From positions 163,374-227,373 of the forward strand of contig WTPW01000363.1 of the NCBI GenBank assembly GCA_009809945.1: a stretch of 64,000 bases of DNA. The letters are read 5' to 3'. How positions within the stretch are numbered: the first letter of the stretch is position 1; each line of letters opens with the position of its first letter. Of this stretch, positions 22,629 through 35,265 are shown in pieces. Position numbers and translations under genes: made by a program. The DNA is from Gigaspora margarita (lineage: Eukaryota > Glomeromycota > Glomeromycetes > Diversisporales > Gigasporaceae). The notes below the pieces were generated by a model. That model worked only from the letters and a program-made list of their open reading frames with translations, searched no databases and was not told where the DNA came from.

Positions 22629-24883
22629 AAAAGAATTTGTAAACTAATTTTTTTGTTAAATATTACTATCAAACATCGAATTATTTTATCTATCCATATG
22701 AAAAAAAAAAAATTCATTTACAAAGTATATAAGGATTTACTGTATATTTTTTTAATATTACAGCAAATTATAAGATTCCTATTATCTTTAGTCCGAGAGT
22801 TGCTCTGGGCATAAAAATATTTTAAAATATATTTGTAATACAGTATTTATAAAATATCGAATTTAGATTTAAGATTTAGATTATAAAAATTTTATGTTTT
22901 ATATTTGTATTATTATTTAAAATATTTAATAAACTTGTTAATGTATTCTAAGAGTGAGGATGATAAGATTCAGGTAGATTATTGATTTTTGTATGATGTT
23001 ATTATTTTTTATTTTTTTGCAAATTATAATTAAAGTTGTTAAGACTTTGCAATAAAAATTAATCTTTAAAAAAAATTTACTTGCTAACACAAAGTAAAAA
23101 ACATTCTAAAGCTCAAAAAAGATATCATTATAGTTGTCACTATTTAGACAAGCAAGAGTATTTATGTATAGTAATTTGACCATACGAAAAAGAATGCGTT
23201 GGATTTAGAATCGAATATACATAGTATCCATATTTAATTTTAATGAAATACTATACCTACAAAGTGGAGCGAACATCACCTATTTATATGTTCGCTAATA
23301 AAGATAATATATGACGCTAATAAATATAATATATGACACTAATGCTATAAACGTCTTAAGTCATTAATCAACTATTCCATATGAATCGTTATTCCTTTTC
23401 GCCCTACAATTACATTCATGTCACATATCGATATACCCATTATTGCAGAAGCATATTCGCGAAATGGCAAGTGATACGATCAACAGGGATAATCGGAAAT
23501 ACATGTGATCTCGGAATTCCCGATGATCACGAAAATCAAGGCATCGTGTTATCTGTTATAAATGGAAACGAATTTAATTGGATTCGGGGATTTTTATATA
23601 AAACCAACGTTTAGGAATTGATTTTATCACATGAACGTCCATATCCTAACACAAATTTAACCAAGAATTCTAAACTCCGTTCCAATTCACAACATATATA
23701 TAAATTTGGAACATGTTTATTATAGGTAATGATAAATCTCATTAAAAAAATATAAACTTTAATTTTAATAACAAGTTTGAGATCCATTAAGCACGAAATG
23801 TACAATGAATACATTGTATTGCATATGTATGTGTGTACATGATTGTAAAATGAACTATATGTATGTCAAACATTTTGTACAGCCGAGATCGAAATAATGT
23901 ATGTCAAACAACTTTTGTACAACCGGAATTGAAAAAATGTAATTAAAATATTCCGACCAAATATTTAAGGTTAGGGGGGGTTTTTTTTTATGAATAAAAA
24001 AGGCGGTTTCTTGTGTAAACATTTTTAACAATTGTACAATTGTTATTTTTTGTAAATAGTCGATCATCATGTGTTTATGCTATCGATTATTATTTAGAAT
24101 CATTCGGATATTATAAATTTTAATCAAAACCACAAAATCGGATATTTTTACATATCATCGTTATCATTGGCATAATTATAACGATATATTCGATAATAAC
24201 TTTGAAATTTTATCTTTTGATGATTAGATAAACAATTATTATTAATAAAATAGACCTGTAAAAGATTTGGCGAAATGTCATTGTAGTATTACTTGTCATC
24301 TGTAATATTACTTGGAGATAACAAAGAAAACCCAAAATATTTATAATTTCGAAAGTGAGATTTCTAAATAATTGTCCAATAGTACACCTGAATACCTGTA
24401 TGTTCACAAATTGTGAATTACAATTAATAAAGATTAATTAAAATCTTTCCACTTTAATAATGTTTCCTATCCCTAATATGAAAATTTATCGTGGTTTTAT
24501 ATTATAATTTAATTTTTAATACAGTTTAATTTTTGATCATTAATTTACTTTACTCCAAAAAAAATACATATAAACGTAATTTGAAAGAATATAGGTAATA
24601 CGTATGTGCATAATTATATAAATGCTATTAAACTAAGTCGTTTAAACATGGGTGCATTATTGACAATTGAAGTTAGGATAGCTAAATTATATATTTATAT
24701 TAATTTCCACAATTTTCTCGTGCTTTATGTGATTCTGTATAACTTAGATTGAATTAAAAAAAAGTACACACATAATTATGCATAAATAAACGTCAAGAAT
24801 TTAAATTTAACCGATTTTTTGAGTTATTCTTGTGTCACCTGTTCCGGATTTTACACAATAATCATTACTATATAAATGTCGAA
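22629..24883. other. intergenic region between the two methyltransferase genes (first part)
   Basis: Polyadenylation-like AATAAA sites occur after 22628 (for example near 22926 and 23051). A 77-codon ORF at 23381-23614 has normal-looking composition but no recognised family. Minus-strand ORFs near 23.6-24.4 kb look incidental. A near-duplicate ATGTATGTCAAACAxxTTTTGTAC occurs at about 23861 and 23898. Confidence 0.45.
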
Positions 24884-24930
24884 AAGGGAAAACCTAGAGC
24901 CGGAGATAATCCGGTTCGAGGTCTTCCCTT
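24884..24930. repeat. 21-bp-stem hairpin
   Basis: AAGGGAAAACCTAGAGCCGGA and its near complement TCCGGTTCGAGGTCTTCCCTT are separated by the 5-nt loop GATAA. The stem has two mismatches and one G-T pair. It is unusually GC-rich for the surrounding sequence. It could be an RNA hairpin or the remnant of a very small foldback; either strand could fold. Confidence 0.6.
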
Positions 24931-25170
24931 GCCGGTATTCATATAGTTATTAATTTTTAAAAAAGTTATCCAATTTACATTTCTGCTTATCTCATTGTCC
25001 ATTAATATTGATAGTATTACATTTTTTATCACAAGATCTTTTTCTCTTGATTTTTTAATATAAACGTAAGATACTTTTTGTCTTTAAATGTGACACAAAA
25101 TGTATCAATCAAAGTGCTATGTTGCAAAAATGAAATTATTAGTGATACTGTAACTTTAAAGATATTTAAG

Positions 25171-25384
25171 GCTTGGATAATCGGGGAATTATTATAAAAT
25201 TTCCGTATAGAACCATGGCCTTCATGTTAACTTGCACTTTAAAAGCTAGTATGAAAAAGATAAAGTAGCCAAATAAAGCTTGGATAATCGGGGAATTATT
25301 ATAAAATTTCCGTATAGAACCATGGCCTTCATGTTAACTTGTACTTTAAAAGCTAGTAAGAAAAAGATAAAGTAGTCAAATAAA
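25171..25384. repeat. tandem duplication of 107 bp
   Basis: GCTTGGATAATCGGGGAATT begins at about 25171 and again at about 25278. The two units differ at only a few positions over 107 bp (for example TTGCACTT against TTGTACTT). The rest of 24931-26781 has no supported gene and forms the upstream region of the second methyltransferase. Confidence 0.9.
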
Positions 25385-26781
25385 ACTATACTAACTTGAA
25401 GTTATTTATAACAAAATTTTTAGTATATACTTACTTATTAATAATAAATCTAAATACATTTGTATAATGCATTGTAACGTATTACTTCATGTCAATATTA
25501 TATTGATTATTCACAACCATATCTTTTAACAAAGAATCAATTTCATGTCAAAAACTGGTATACATTTTTAGTTGATGATATTTAAAAAAGACGACAAACA
25601 TTCTAAAATTCTAACCATTGTTTTCATGTACACTTTGAAATAATTACTGCAGACTTTTTTTTTTTTTTGCCTACTTTAGCAATCTATTTATCAATTATAT
25701 ATTAATACAACATTTATTATATTAATAATTTCCCTAGAAAAGTATATTAAAAACATGAAGTGAAACTATCTGTAAATTACACAAATCTTGTAATAATGGT
25801 AAGAATGGTTCATTTACAAATTTGTTTCATCAAAACTAGTCAATTTACTAAGGGTCCTTGAACCAGGAATCCACATTTATGGTAGTTTAATGCGTAGTCT
25901 AATGTAGTTTAGTTGCATAGTTTGCACATGCATTATTCATATGAATTATTTATAATCAAAAAATATATACTATCAACTCATGTAAACAAACTTACATGCT
26001 GTACGTGCATATGTACCTATTATAAGACTTAATCACAATCTTTATTTAGCCATATTACATTATTTGTTATCAGTAATGTAACATTATACATAAATATATG
26101 TTATATGCTAACGGTTAATAGTTCACGTCATAAATTAAAATATTTTATGTTTTTGATATTTTTGAAAATTGATAACGATAAAATCTATAACATTTATAAG
26201 ATACATACTTATGAGACACAGTTGTGGCAATGCATATCATGCAAAGTTTAACTCTAGTCATGACTTTAAATTATACAGGATAATACTATAATTATAATTT
26301 TATGCTCTAATATTAAGCATAATCATATACCCTAAAAGAAGGTATCTCTAGAAGGCATCTAAAATATGGCATGTGAAAATTACGTTTTGAAATTTCAATT
26401 TAATATATCCATTCTAATTATCCATGCCAAGGATTTTCATATGTGAACCAAAATAATTTAACGTTTTTGCAATTTGGAAGAACATACATATGTATTCAGA
26501 AATTCCCACACACCTGGTACGTGTAAATAAATTTCTATTAGGCTGATAAATAAGTTAGTTATCATTGTTACACTATTACATATAAACATTCAATATAGTC
26601 GGAATATTGTCGGTGCAATTCATTACTTTAATAGTTTAAAGACTTTAAAATTTTAAGCATAGAAAGTTGATTTAAAAATTGATTAAAATTAGGAATTAAT
26701 CTTTTATCTTTAAAATACTGTAAATAACTTTCTTTAATAATAACTCATTAAAATTTTCACTATAGTGATAAATTTATTAAT

Positions 26782-28311
26782 ATGGGTCATCCTCTAAGTA
26801 AGCTTAAAAAACGCTCGCGTCATAAGAGTCGTTTCAATCGTAACACCGGCTCTACCATCTCCGTCTCCTCAAGATCTTCAGCCGACGAAAGTGATGGGAT
26901 AACGTCTCCTAAAGATAATTTATTCAGATTTTATGAAAATAGAAGATTTTATGGAGACAGTATTTGTATGCCTAACGATGATGAAGAATGTGATAGATTA
27001 CATTTACAACATTTTTTATACAAGTAATTATCTTTTCGATATTTTCGATTATAATCATTAATTTTTTTATTGAATCATTTTTGAATTATTCATAATTAAA
27101 ATTTTATAGACACGTATGGCATGGTAATTTTTTTTCTCCTATTGAAAAAATCTTGAATAATAGTACTGATGAAAAGACTGTTCATGTTCTTGATGTTGGG
27201 TAATTATAAATATGTAGCTAGTTATTGAATGCGATTTTGTCAATAATTATAGATAATGTATTGAGTATTATATCTATTTTTTTTTACAGATGTGCTGCTG
27301 CTTCTTGGGTCTTTGATATGGTATACAATTTTTTTTTATTATATTTATTATAATAATAATAAAGATCTCAAATAAATGTTTTCAATAATCCTAGGCAACA
27401 ACGTTTCCAAGTGCTAATTTTACAGGAGTGGATATATCACCACATCAACCTTTTCAAATAAAACCATTTAACGTCACATTTGTCACTGCAAATGTAATGG
27501 ATGGTTTACCTTTTCAAAACAACTCTTTTGATTTTATACATCAACGATTATTGTTTAGTTCTTACAAGACATCTCAATGGAATTTTGTAATTAATGAATT
27601 AGTTAGAATATTGAAACCTGGTGGTTATTTAGAAGTAGGAATTTTCCGTTTAAAAATTTTTCAAACTAGATATTATATTTTGTTTTTATTTTTTTATTAA
27701 AAAAAAACTTTATCATTATAGCTAGTGGAATTAGACCCAATGGTAAAAGATGTTGGTCCTGCTACATTGCGAGTTTTTGAAGCTGGTAATTTATTGAATC
27801 TATCTTATATTTATTGCCATCTGCTTTTTTTATAGTTATATTAATTTTTTCTTTTATGATGTAAAGCATGCCAGTTGTTGATAAATTATGATACTGACAG
27901 ATATACATGTTATAAATTAAAAAAATATCTAATGGAACAAGGTCAGCTTGAAAACATATCTTATGAAGAAAGACAGCTTCGTTATGGTAATAATTATGGA
28001 AGGCTTGGTCAAGTGGTATTTATCATTTGTTTATTATTACTTATTTATTTTATCTACTATATTTTATCGTATCTTATAATTACCGACTTAAAATAATTAA
28101 CAATTTTTTTTAAAAAAATTTTTTTAATGTAATACAGGCAGTTGAACACCATCTGGCTCTGATGCAAAGCTTGAAACCTGAATTATTAAAAATAATATGT
28201 ATACCATCCGATGAATATGATGAATTGATTAAAAATGCTGAAAATGAATTATTTGAATTAAATTCTTATTCTGTTATTACACGTGCTTGGGCAAGAAAAA
28301 AATTTCATTAA
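26782..28311 (+). CDS. SAM-dependent methyltransferase with N-myristoylation and polybasic signal (paralogue 2)
   Basis: Seven exons join to 329 aa: 26782-27023, 27110-27199, 27290-27320, 27395-27634, 27722-27785, 27867-28015 and 28138-28311. Exons 3 to 7 have exactly the same lengths as in the gene at 21147-22628, and all intron positions match. The fold motifs are present: VLDVGC at about residues 106-111, GVDISPHQP, NVMDGLPFQNNSFDFIHQR and ILKPGGYLE. Motif I reads DVGCAAAS, so a Gly seen in paralogue 1 (GCGA) is Ala here, which may affect SAM binding. The N-terminus MGHPLSKLKKRSRHKSR fits MGxxxS with a strongly basic stretch, a myristate-plus-electrostatic membrane signal, in place of the Cys of paralogue 1. 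A Ser-rich linker follows. Function beyond methyl transfer is unknown. Confidence 0.85.
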
Positions 28312-29294
28312 TAATATTTTCAAAAAAAAAAAAATCATGCAAAATTTATCATTTATCATTATAAAATTTATATAGCATTAAATTCATTTAACATAAATAT
28401 ATGTATATTCAATTTTTAATCAAATATTATGTAAATTATTTATTTAAATTCTCTTTATGTATATGAAAAATTTTTTCAATTACGATTAAATAAAGTTTTG
28501 TTACTGTAATAAGCAAATTTTATCAATATTTCAGAGAATTAATTTTTATTCTAGTTTATTAGTAGTCTGTTAACATAATGTCATTATAATATTGTCATGC
28601 ATAAATGCGAAGGAAGTAAATGATTAAAAGAGTGTGAATTATTTTATACCTTGTCAAAAAGTATTGTAATGACATGTTTTTTTAAGTTCAACCCATCTCT
28701 AATCCTTAAGTATACTAATCATGATATAACGCAATCATCGTATTATATATGCAGACTTATTGACGTCATTAGTTGCGTAATCCAGTTTTACCCAGTACGA
28801 TCACGTTTCTTTTGTAATATGAAATGTAGAGGGATGGTTTACTTGAGAATTTTATGCGAGTATGATATATGATGCAAAATGACGTAACTGTTACGTTTAA
28901 TTTCGATTTATCATTATAAATGCAAATTGACGTATGTATGTACTACGTAATTATTATTAATTTTATGTAATGCTAACGCACTGAATAATTTTTTTTTTAA
29001 ATTGGATTTTTGCACTTTCATTGGGGTTTTGTTGTTTCATCAGATTTTCACTGTTGTTTTTTTTTCTGAATTTTTCATTAACGCAATTTATTTAACACTG
29101 TATTTGAGCTCCGGTTTATGGCGAAAAAATGGCAACAAAGGTATTCTGTCACGTTTTGGTTCGTGTTTCATGCCTTTACGTGCTACATGACACGTGCCTA
29201 TCCAGACAAACCTGTGACAACCCATATCAACACCCGGACCACTTTTCTCATAGTGAGGGTGAAATACAAAGCAGATTTACCACCTGCAACTCTA
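28312..29294. other. intergenic stretch, no gene seen
   Basis: An AATAAA signal occurs about 180 bp after the methyltransferase stop. CpG-containing stretches are present between 28.7 and 29.3 kb. Overlapping ORFs at 29118-29434 in two frames run into the repeat that starts near 29295 and have no recognised family. Confidence 0.45.
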
Positions 29295-29950
29295 ACTCAT
29301 ACAGGGGTCCCAAAATTCCCGGTCGGAATATGTCGGAGTGCACTGAAATCATGGTTGGTTGGATCAGAATTGATCAATTTTGCCCCAAGATCATAAAAAA
29401 TTTAATAAATAAATCATATCTATTCATTAAGTAAAAAATGCCCAGCTGATAATCTTGCTATAGAATTTGCTAACAACTAGAGCTAAATGCCAACCTAGAT
29501 ATAATGCATCTGACCTGAAAAATTTGGAGATACCTTAAAAGATCATATACAAGACCCAGGTCTTTTCCATTCCACCAAAAAAATTAATTAGTAAAAAAAA
29601 GAAATTAATTAGTAATAAATAAGGGTGGGTCTGATATATTGGGGATCTTGTATATGATCTTTTACAGTAGCCCTGTAAAAATTGGTTTAATCTTTTATTA
29701 CAATTACTGAAATTTACTACTCATACAGAGGGGATCCCAAAATTATGGGTTGGGATACATTGGAGTACATTGGAATCATGGTTGGCAGGATCGGCATTGA
29801 TCAATTTGTCCCAAGACCATAAAAAATTTTAATAACAAATCATATCTATTCATTAAGTAAAAATGCCTAGATAATGATTTTGCTATAGAACCTGCTAACA
29901 ACTAGGGCTAAACACTGACCTAGATCTGAAGCATGCAACCCAGAAATTTG
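29295..29950. repeat. two direct copies of a 235-bp repeat around a MITE
   Basis: 29295-29530 and 29712-29950 are direct copies: both contain ACTCATACAG, GGxxCCCAAAATT, AATCATGGTTGG, AAATCATATCTATTCATTAA and GAAATTTGGAGA-like blocks. The second copy has lost CpGs (TCGGAATATGTCGG is TTGGGATACATTGG). Between them lies the MITE at 29535-29662. Confidence 0.75.
29535..29662. mobile_element. small TIR element (ACAAGA family), copy 2
   Basis: Ends TTAAAAGATCATATACAAGA and the complement of GTAAAAGATCATATACAAGA are near-perfect inverted repeats. The interior, with its AATTAATTAGTAA duplication, aligns in reverse with 7846-7985. Confidence 0.75.
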
Positions 29951-32697
29951 GAGACAATCAAATATACTGATTTAGTTAGTGAATTCTGAAAAAAATTAGA
30001 ACTCAGAATTATTTAAATTTTATTATATTACAAATATATTATGTATAACATATGTAATATTAATTATATTAATTCATAAGTTCTTTAACAGATTGAAATA
30101 AATATAGTTAATGTTTAACTGCATTTAAAAATCCAAGTGAATCACATAATCAAACTGTAAATATTGGATAACTTATAATTTTAAAATTATTTATATTAAA
30201 AACTTGTTCAAATTTCTGAACATGTAAATTTTTTACTGTTGTGCCTTTTTTTTTTTACGTATGTATGTGAATAATTTTGTTACTATATCATATGTAGTTA
30301 AGGTTGATTTGGTATGTACATACTATCATAATAAACAAATGGTAATGAGTTTGCATTGTGATGACATTCTTGATCATAACTTGCTCATCAATTTAGTCTT
30401 AACATTTTGATCACAGGTTGTATAACCAATCAAAAGCATTAACATAATAACTTGATCAAATTGCTATATTAGTTTGATCACATTTTTGAATATAACCATA
30501 ATTTTATTGACTAATAGATATTGAAGTTAATCTGGACAACAAAAGTTATAATCGAAAAATAGAAAAATCTAGAAATCAATCATCTGAGTCTTTAGTGGTA
30601 TTCACTATTTTTTTTATTTATTATAGAGCAAATGCTCTTGCACTTGCATTTTGTTCTTGTATTTGTTCTTGAATTTTAAGTTTATTTAATTAAGACCATT
30701 ATGCAAATTGCTTCAAATTCATGAAATATTTAATTGACTTTTTTTATGCTCAAAATAATTTGTCTATATTATTTAATTAATCAACTAAAGTACAATTTTA
30801 AGAGAGTTGTTTAAGGGTGTTAAAAAATAAAATGCAATCTACAAAGCATCTCTTGCTATGGTCACATCACGTGTCTTACTAAGTTTAAATTCAGGCCCCT
30901 AGTGATCTATATCATTATTGTAGCATCCAATCAACCAATTAATCAATCAATTATATATCAGATAAGTAATCAGGATTTAATTTATTAGATATTGGAATTT
31001 TTCTCAATCACCATTTGTATCTATAATAAAGGCTCCTTCTTGGCAATTCTGAATGACTATAATAAAAAAAGTCATTTTTTATAGTGATTGTCATGCACTT
31101 CAATTAAGACAAAAGTCTTTTAAAGCAATATTTGATTAAACAATCCTTATATAATAGATAAATATAGTATAATGTGATGTTTAGAGTAATGTTTAAGTGC
31201 AGAATTCACATTTCTATTGCATTTAATGCATTGTCCAATTAATTATGAAATTTTGTAGACAATATCTTTTAACTTGCTATAGCAACTATATACTTTGTGA
31301 TATTACATATTACTCCATTCCTGGTATAGATACTGATTCTAAAATAGCAATTCAGAATCAATATAAATTTAGAAATACTACAAAACAAAATAGATAAACT
31401 ACTTTTTTTCATTATTAATAGATCACTTTAAGATTCAAATTAATTTTATTTAGATACATTAATTCAATTTATTGAGTTTTTTTATTTAATATTATTTAAT
31501 AGTATCAGGTTCACTTGGTTTTGATCAACTCTCCAATACTTTACAAAAATTTAATTTGCAAAGAATTTAATTTAGACAATGTTATTTTGTAATTGATTAA
31601 TTCCATTTTATAAAAAGTTATTTCACCAAAAACTAATTTCACAGGCAAATTAATTCTAGATATTGTTAAGAGTAAAGAGTATATAGATTATTTTTATATA
31701 GTTTTATATAGTATTTTGAAAATTTCATATATAACTATTATATGCTACTAATAAAACTTTTTTAAATTACAACTAATTTTTATTAAAATTTTACAAAATA
31801 TAAATAAAACAATTTATCTATTATAGTAAAATTTTGAACTATTATTATATTTTAAAAAAATATAGATATATATATCACAAAAGTTTTTTTGGGTTGGCCC
31901 AAATTTCTCTGGATCACACAAATTACTAATTCTAATTGGTCAATTTACGTAAATTTATAAGTTAGTTTATTACTAAATTTTAATACCAAATATTAAAAAA
32001 TATATTTTTACTGAGTTTTTAACCAATTTTAATGATTTCACTATCATTAGGATAGAAAAACCTTCTCTACAAACTTGTCTTAAGAGTTAAAATTAGTTTA
32101 CTTATTATAATTTTTTATAAAATTAAATATAAAAAAATTTACTATTAAGATTAGATATAGTTTTAAAATACTCTTTACCCTTAAGTTTAGGTTTAAAATT
32201 GGTGCAATTTATAAAAAAAATTGTTAGTAAAAATGTTGAATTAATTTTTTGTAAAATAATCTTGTCTGTAAAATAATTATTTACAAACTAAGTTTTAACA
32301 AGTGTTTGTCAATAAAATAATACAGATATAAATTTATTTATTTATTATATGTCAATTGTTTTATTTTTATTTTAAAAGAATCAACAATATAATTTAATTT
32401 ACAAGAATAATGAGGGCTTAACTTCTTTGAAAATTGATTTATTACAATATGAATTATATTATAAAGTTAATAGATACATAGCAGCCAATAATGGGTTTAT
32501 TTGGCAGGCAAAAGGTCTGAAGAATCACAGGATAATTGTTTTTATATGACAATTAAAAAAGCATCTAACTTTGAATTTAATGAGCTAACCTGAATCATGA
32601 AAGGGCTTAGGTTATAAGCATATTAAATTCAAAGCCAGATACACTGTTATTAGATATGAAATATTTAGTAACAGATTTGTTTTTCATCAAACAAATC
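29951..32697. other. AT-rich stretch without a recognised gene
   Basis: I see only low-complexity AT-rich DNA. There are weak TTGATCA-type repeats at about 30.36-30.49 kb and no ORF of note. It is probably decayed transposon sequence, inferred from the almost complete lack of CpG. Confidence 0.4.
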
Positions 32698-33155
32698 CTC
32701 GAACTCAGTAAAGAATATTTAATGTTCTCAATGTTCTCAAGAACATTCAAAAAAAATTTAAGAACACTGCATTTAGAAATCATGTTCTCTTTTGAGAACA
32801 AACTAAGAACATAAAATTTATAATTTATGTTCTCATAAGATATATATATAATTAAAAGGTTTGCTATCTATGGCCACTAGTGATTGTTACTAGTGCTATA
32901 TAAATATAATCAGCCAATAGTATATTATATGTATGTTTATTGGCTATATTTCTGAAAATAAGCTACCTTTTTTGGACGATTTTTGATACAAAAAATCTGG
33001 GGTAGCTTATTTTTGGATAAAATCGATTTTTGGTCAATTGCCAATAGTTGTTACATAGTAAAGTCTAAATTCTACTATGTAGATCGATTATTGGCACTTA
33101 AGTAAACTTATTAAAGAAACTAAACTATGCCTATTCTGCAAGTTTTATCAAAATA

Positions 33156-33689
33156 GGGGGCATCCATAAATAACGTTATGTACCCCTACATAGCAGCTCT
33201 TGACCCCCCCCTACTATATAAAAAAATTTTTAAAAATCCGTATGTTTATATATAAAATTTTACAAAAACTTGAATATATAATGACTCAGTGATCCAATCT
33301 GGATGATTTTGGTACCATTCGATTCGTCTCTATGAGACGAATCCAAAGGTACCAAAATCATTTCATTTGGACTACTGGATCACGTTTTATTAACGAAATA
33401 CTATTGATTTTATAGTAATTTTATAAGAAAACATAGTAACCAAAAGTATTTCGTCAATAAAACGTGATACAGATCCAAATCAAATGAAATTGGTACCATT
33501 CGAATCCTCTCCTCGAGACGGTTCGAATGGTACCAAAATCATCCAATTTGGACCACTGGATCAAGTTTTAGACAAATTTTTATAAAAAATTGCGTTATGT
33601 TGAGAGGGACCCCCCTACATATTGCAAAATCGTTATATTTTGGGGGACCCCCCCCCCCCTCAAGCATAACGTAATTTATGGATGCTCCC
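33156..33689. mobile_element. TIR element, 534 bp, with hairpin cargo
   Basis: Ends GGGGGCATCCATAAATAACG and the complement of GGGAGCATCCATAAATTACG form the inverted repeat. ATA flanks both sides (33153-33155 and 33690-33692). The related foldback at 13050-13560 is the empty site. C-rich runs occur just inside both ends. The centre holds two GTCTC-type hairpins (33291-33381 and 33472-33562). The class is uncertain; a Harbinger/ISL2EU-like origin is possible. Confidence 0.7.
33291..33562. repeat. pair of GTCTC/GAGAC-loop hairpins
   Basis: Each hairpin starts GATCCA, contains GGTACCATTCGAA/TTCGAATGGTACC-type arms, turns at a GTCTC-n-GAGAC loop, and ends GGACxACTGGATC. The first is at 33291-33381 and the second at 33472-33562. 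A spacer of about 90 bp, itself weakly inverted (TTTTATTGACGAAATAC against GTATTTCGTCAATAAAA), lies between them. Confidence 0.8.
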
Positions 33690-34649
33690 ATAGGAGTACT
33701 TTTTATTATTTAACTTTTAATTTTTATGTTCAATGAATATATTTTGTTAATAAAATTTTAGTCTCTTTATTGAACATAAAAATTAAAAATTCATTTAATA
33801 AAAAGTTCAATTTTGTTGTAAATTTCACGATATATGTATTTTGATCTCTTGAATAAGTTTACTTAAGCGATTTTAATCAATTAGCTTAGTAAAATTTGAA
33901 CTTTATTATATAGCAACTTTTGTCAATCGTGGGGTAGCTTATTTTTGGATCAAAGACATTTTTGCATTTTTTGACCAAAAGAGAAGGGTAGCTTATTTTC
34001 AGAGGTAGCTTATTTTTAGCAATATATGGTATTAGTAAACACAATAATTGAGTTTTTACAGTAGTTACTATGAAACTAAAACTATCTAGTAATGGAACTT
34101 ACTAGAATTAGAAATTTAGATTGCTTAATTATCTTTTAATAATCAAGTTAATGGTTCTTCTTATAAAAAATTTAATTTTTAACAAGCTTATAATTTTGGG
34201 CCAATTTTTCTTATTTTTAATTATAGTTTAATCATTAGTAAATGCAGTTTTGATTTTAAAAATAATAATAAATAAATTTATTATAAATATTATATAATTT
34301 TAAAAATTTATTTTTAAAAAAATTATTATAGTGCATACTAAATTTTTTTTGAAAACATGAAATTATAAATTTATGTTCTCAAAAAACAAAAAATTTTTTC
34401 AGAAATTCTTCACTGCTCAAGCTTAATTAAGTCTATTTGGCATATAAATAGTCTTATATGACCTATATTTATCATTAAAAAGAAAACAAAATAATGTAAA
34501 TAATATATTTTATTACAGAAAATTTTAATTTATAATTACTTACAGTATATAACCTGTAATATTCCTGGTTTTAGCATGAATGCATCATATTGTTATCTAA
34601 TATGACATAAAATAAATGTACTAATTTGATGCAGGTATGTATTACTATC

Positions 34650-35265
34650 GATACCACATGTTAGATTGATTTATCACATTGAGATCAATTGAATTGTATC
34701 AAGCCCATCAAATTCTATTCACTAGGTCACAAAATATTACTTATTAAATTTATTTAAAAATATGTTCTTAATTTGATACAGTGTTTCTAATTTAATGCAT
34801 TTATGATATTTTGTGATCTATCAATCAAATCATGTGATTTTGGTACTATTTGATTTGTCTCACCAAGATGAGTCTAACAGTACCAAAGTTATGCAATTCT
34901 TGTTGATAGTTTGTGAGATATCATTATTTAACTAAATTAGCTATTCAAACCAATTTTTAAAATTAATATAAAATATAATTTCTTTTAATAATCAGTCCAA
35001 ATGTAAAGATTTGTCATCAAAATGATTGCCTCAAAGAGGCAGTCATTTTGATAATAAATTCATTACAATTGGACCTATCTATCAAAAGTTATTTGCTACT
35101 TTACATTAATTTTAAAAATTGAAAAGCTGATTTTGGTTAAATAATGATGTCTTACAAATTTTCAATCAGAATCACATGATTTGGTACTAATTAACTTGTC
35201 TCAATAAGATAAATTGAATGGTACCAAAATCATGTGATTCTGATTGATAGTTTTGCAAGATATTA
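34650..35265. repeat. cluster of four diverged GTCTC-type hairpins
   Basis: Hairpins are recognisable near 34655-34715, 34810-34905, 34995-35090 and 35165-35262. Arms include TGATTTTGGTACTAxTTGA and GGTACCAAAATCATG, with loops such as TTGTCTCACCAAGATGAG and TTGCCTCAAAGAGGCAG. They are related to the pair at 33291-33562 but decayed at CpG sites. Confidence 0.65.

Larger units (their letters stand above)
32950..34022. repeat. foldback repeat (GGTAGCTTATTTT family), copy 2, with insertion
   Basis: Ends CTGAAAATAAGCTACC and GGTAGCTTATTTTTAG are inverted. It aligns with 13050-13560 on both sides of position 33156-33689, which is an insertion absent from copy 1. An extra GGTAGCTTATTTTT motif is duplicated at each end. 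Confidence 0.7.
32706..34415. mobile_element. hAT-like element, host of two nested repeats
   Basis: Ends are CAGTAAAGAAT at the left and the complement of CAGTGAAGAATTT at the right, fitting the hAT end pattern. Sub-terminal ATGTTCTC/GAGAACAT motifs occur in both arms (32730-32835 and 34350-34385). Flanking 8-mers CTCGAACT (32698-32705) and CTCAAGCT (34416-34423) agree at 6/8. Inside lies the foldback at 32950-34022. Confidence 0.5.

Noticed and set aside
23381..23614. 77-codon ORF between the methyltransferase genes
   Set aside because: Composition is not obviously simple, but I recognise no family, no intron extension and no promoter feature; chance cannot be excluded.
24884..24930. Rho-independent terminator
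   Set aside because: The window is eukaryotic and no T-run follows the stem; it is kept only as an unexplained hairpin.
29118..29434. Overlapping 92- and 101-codon ORFs
   Set aside because: They run in two frames through the unique sequence and into the 29295 repeat, with no recognised domain and no conservation in the second repeat copy.
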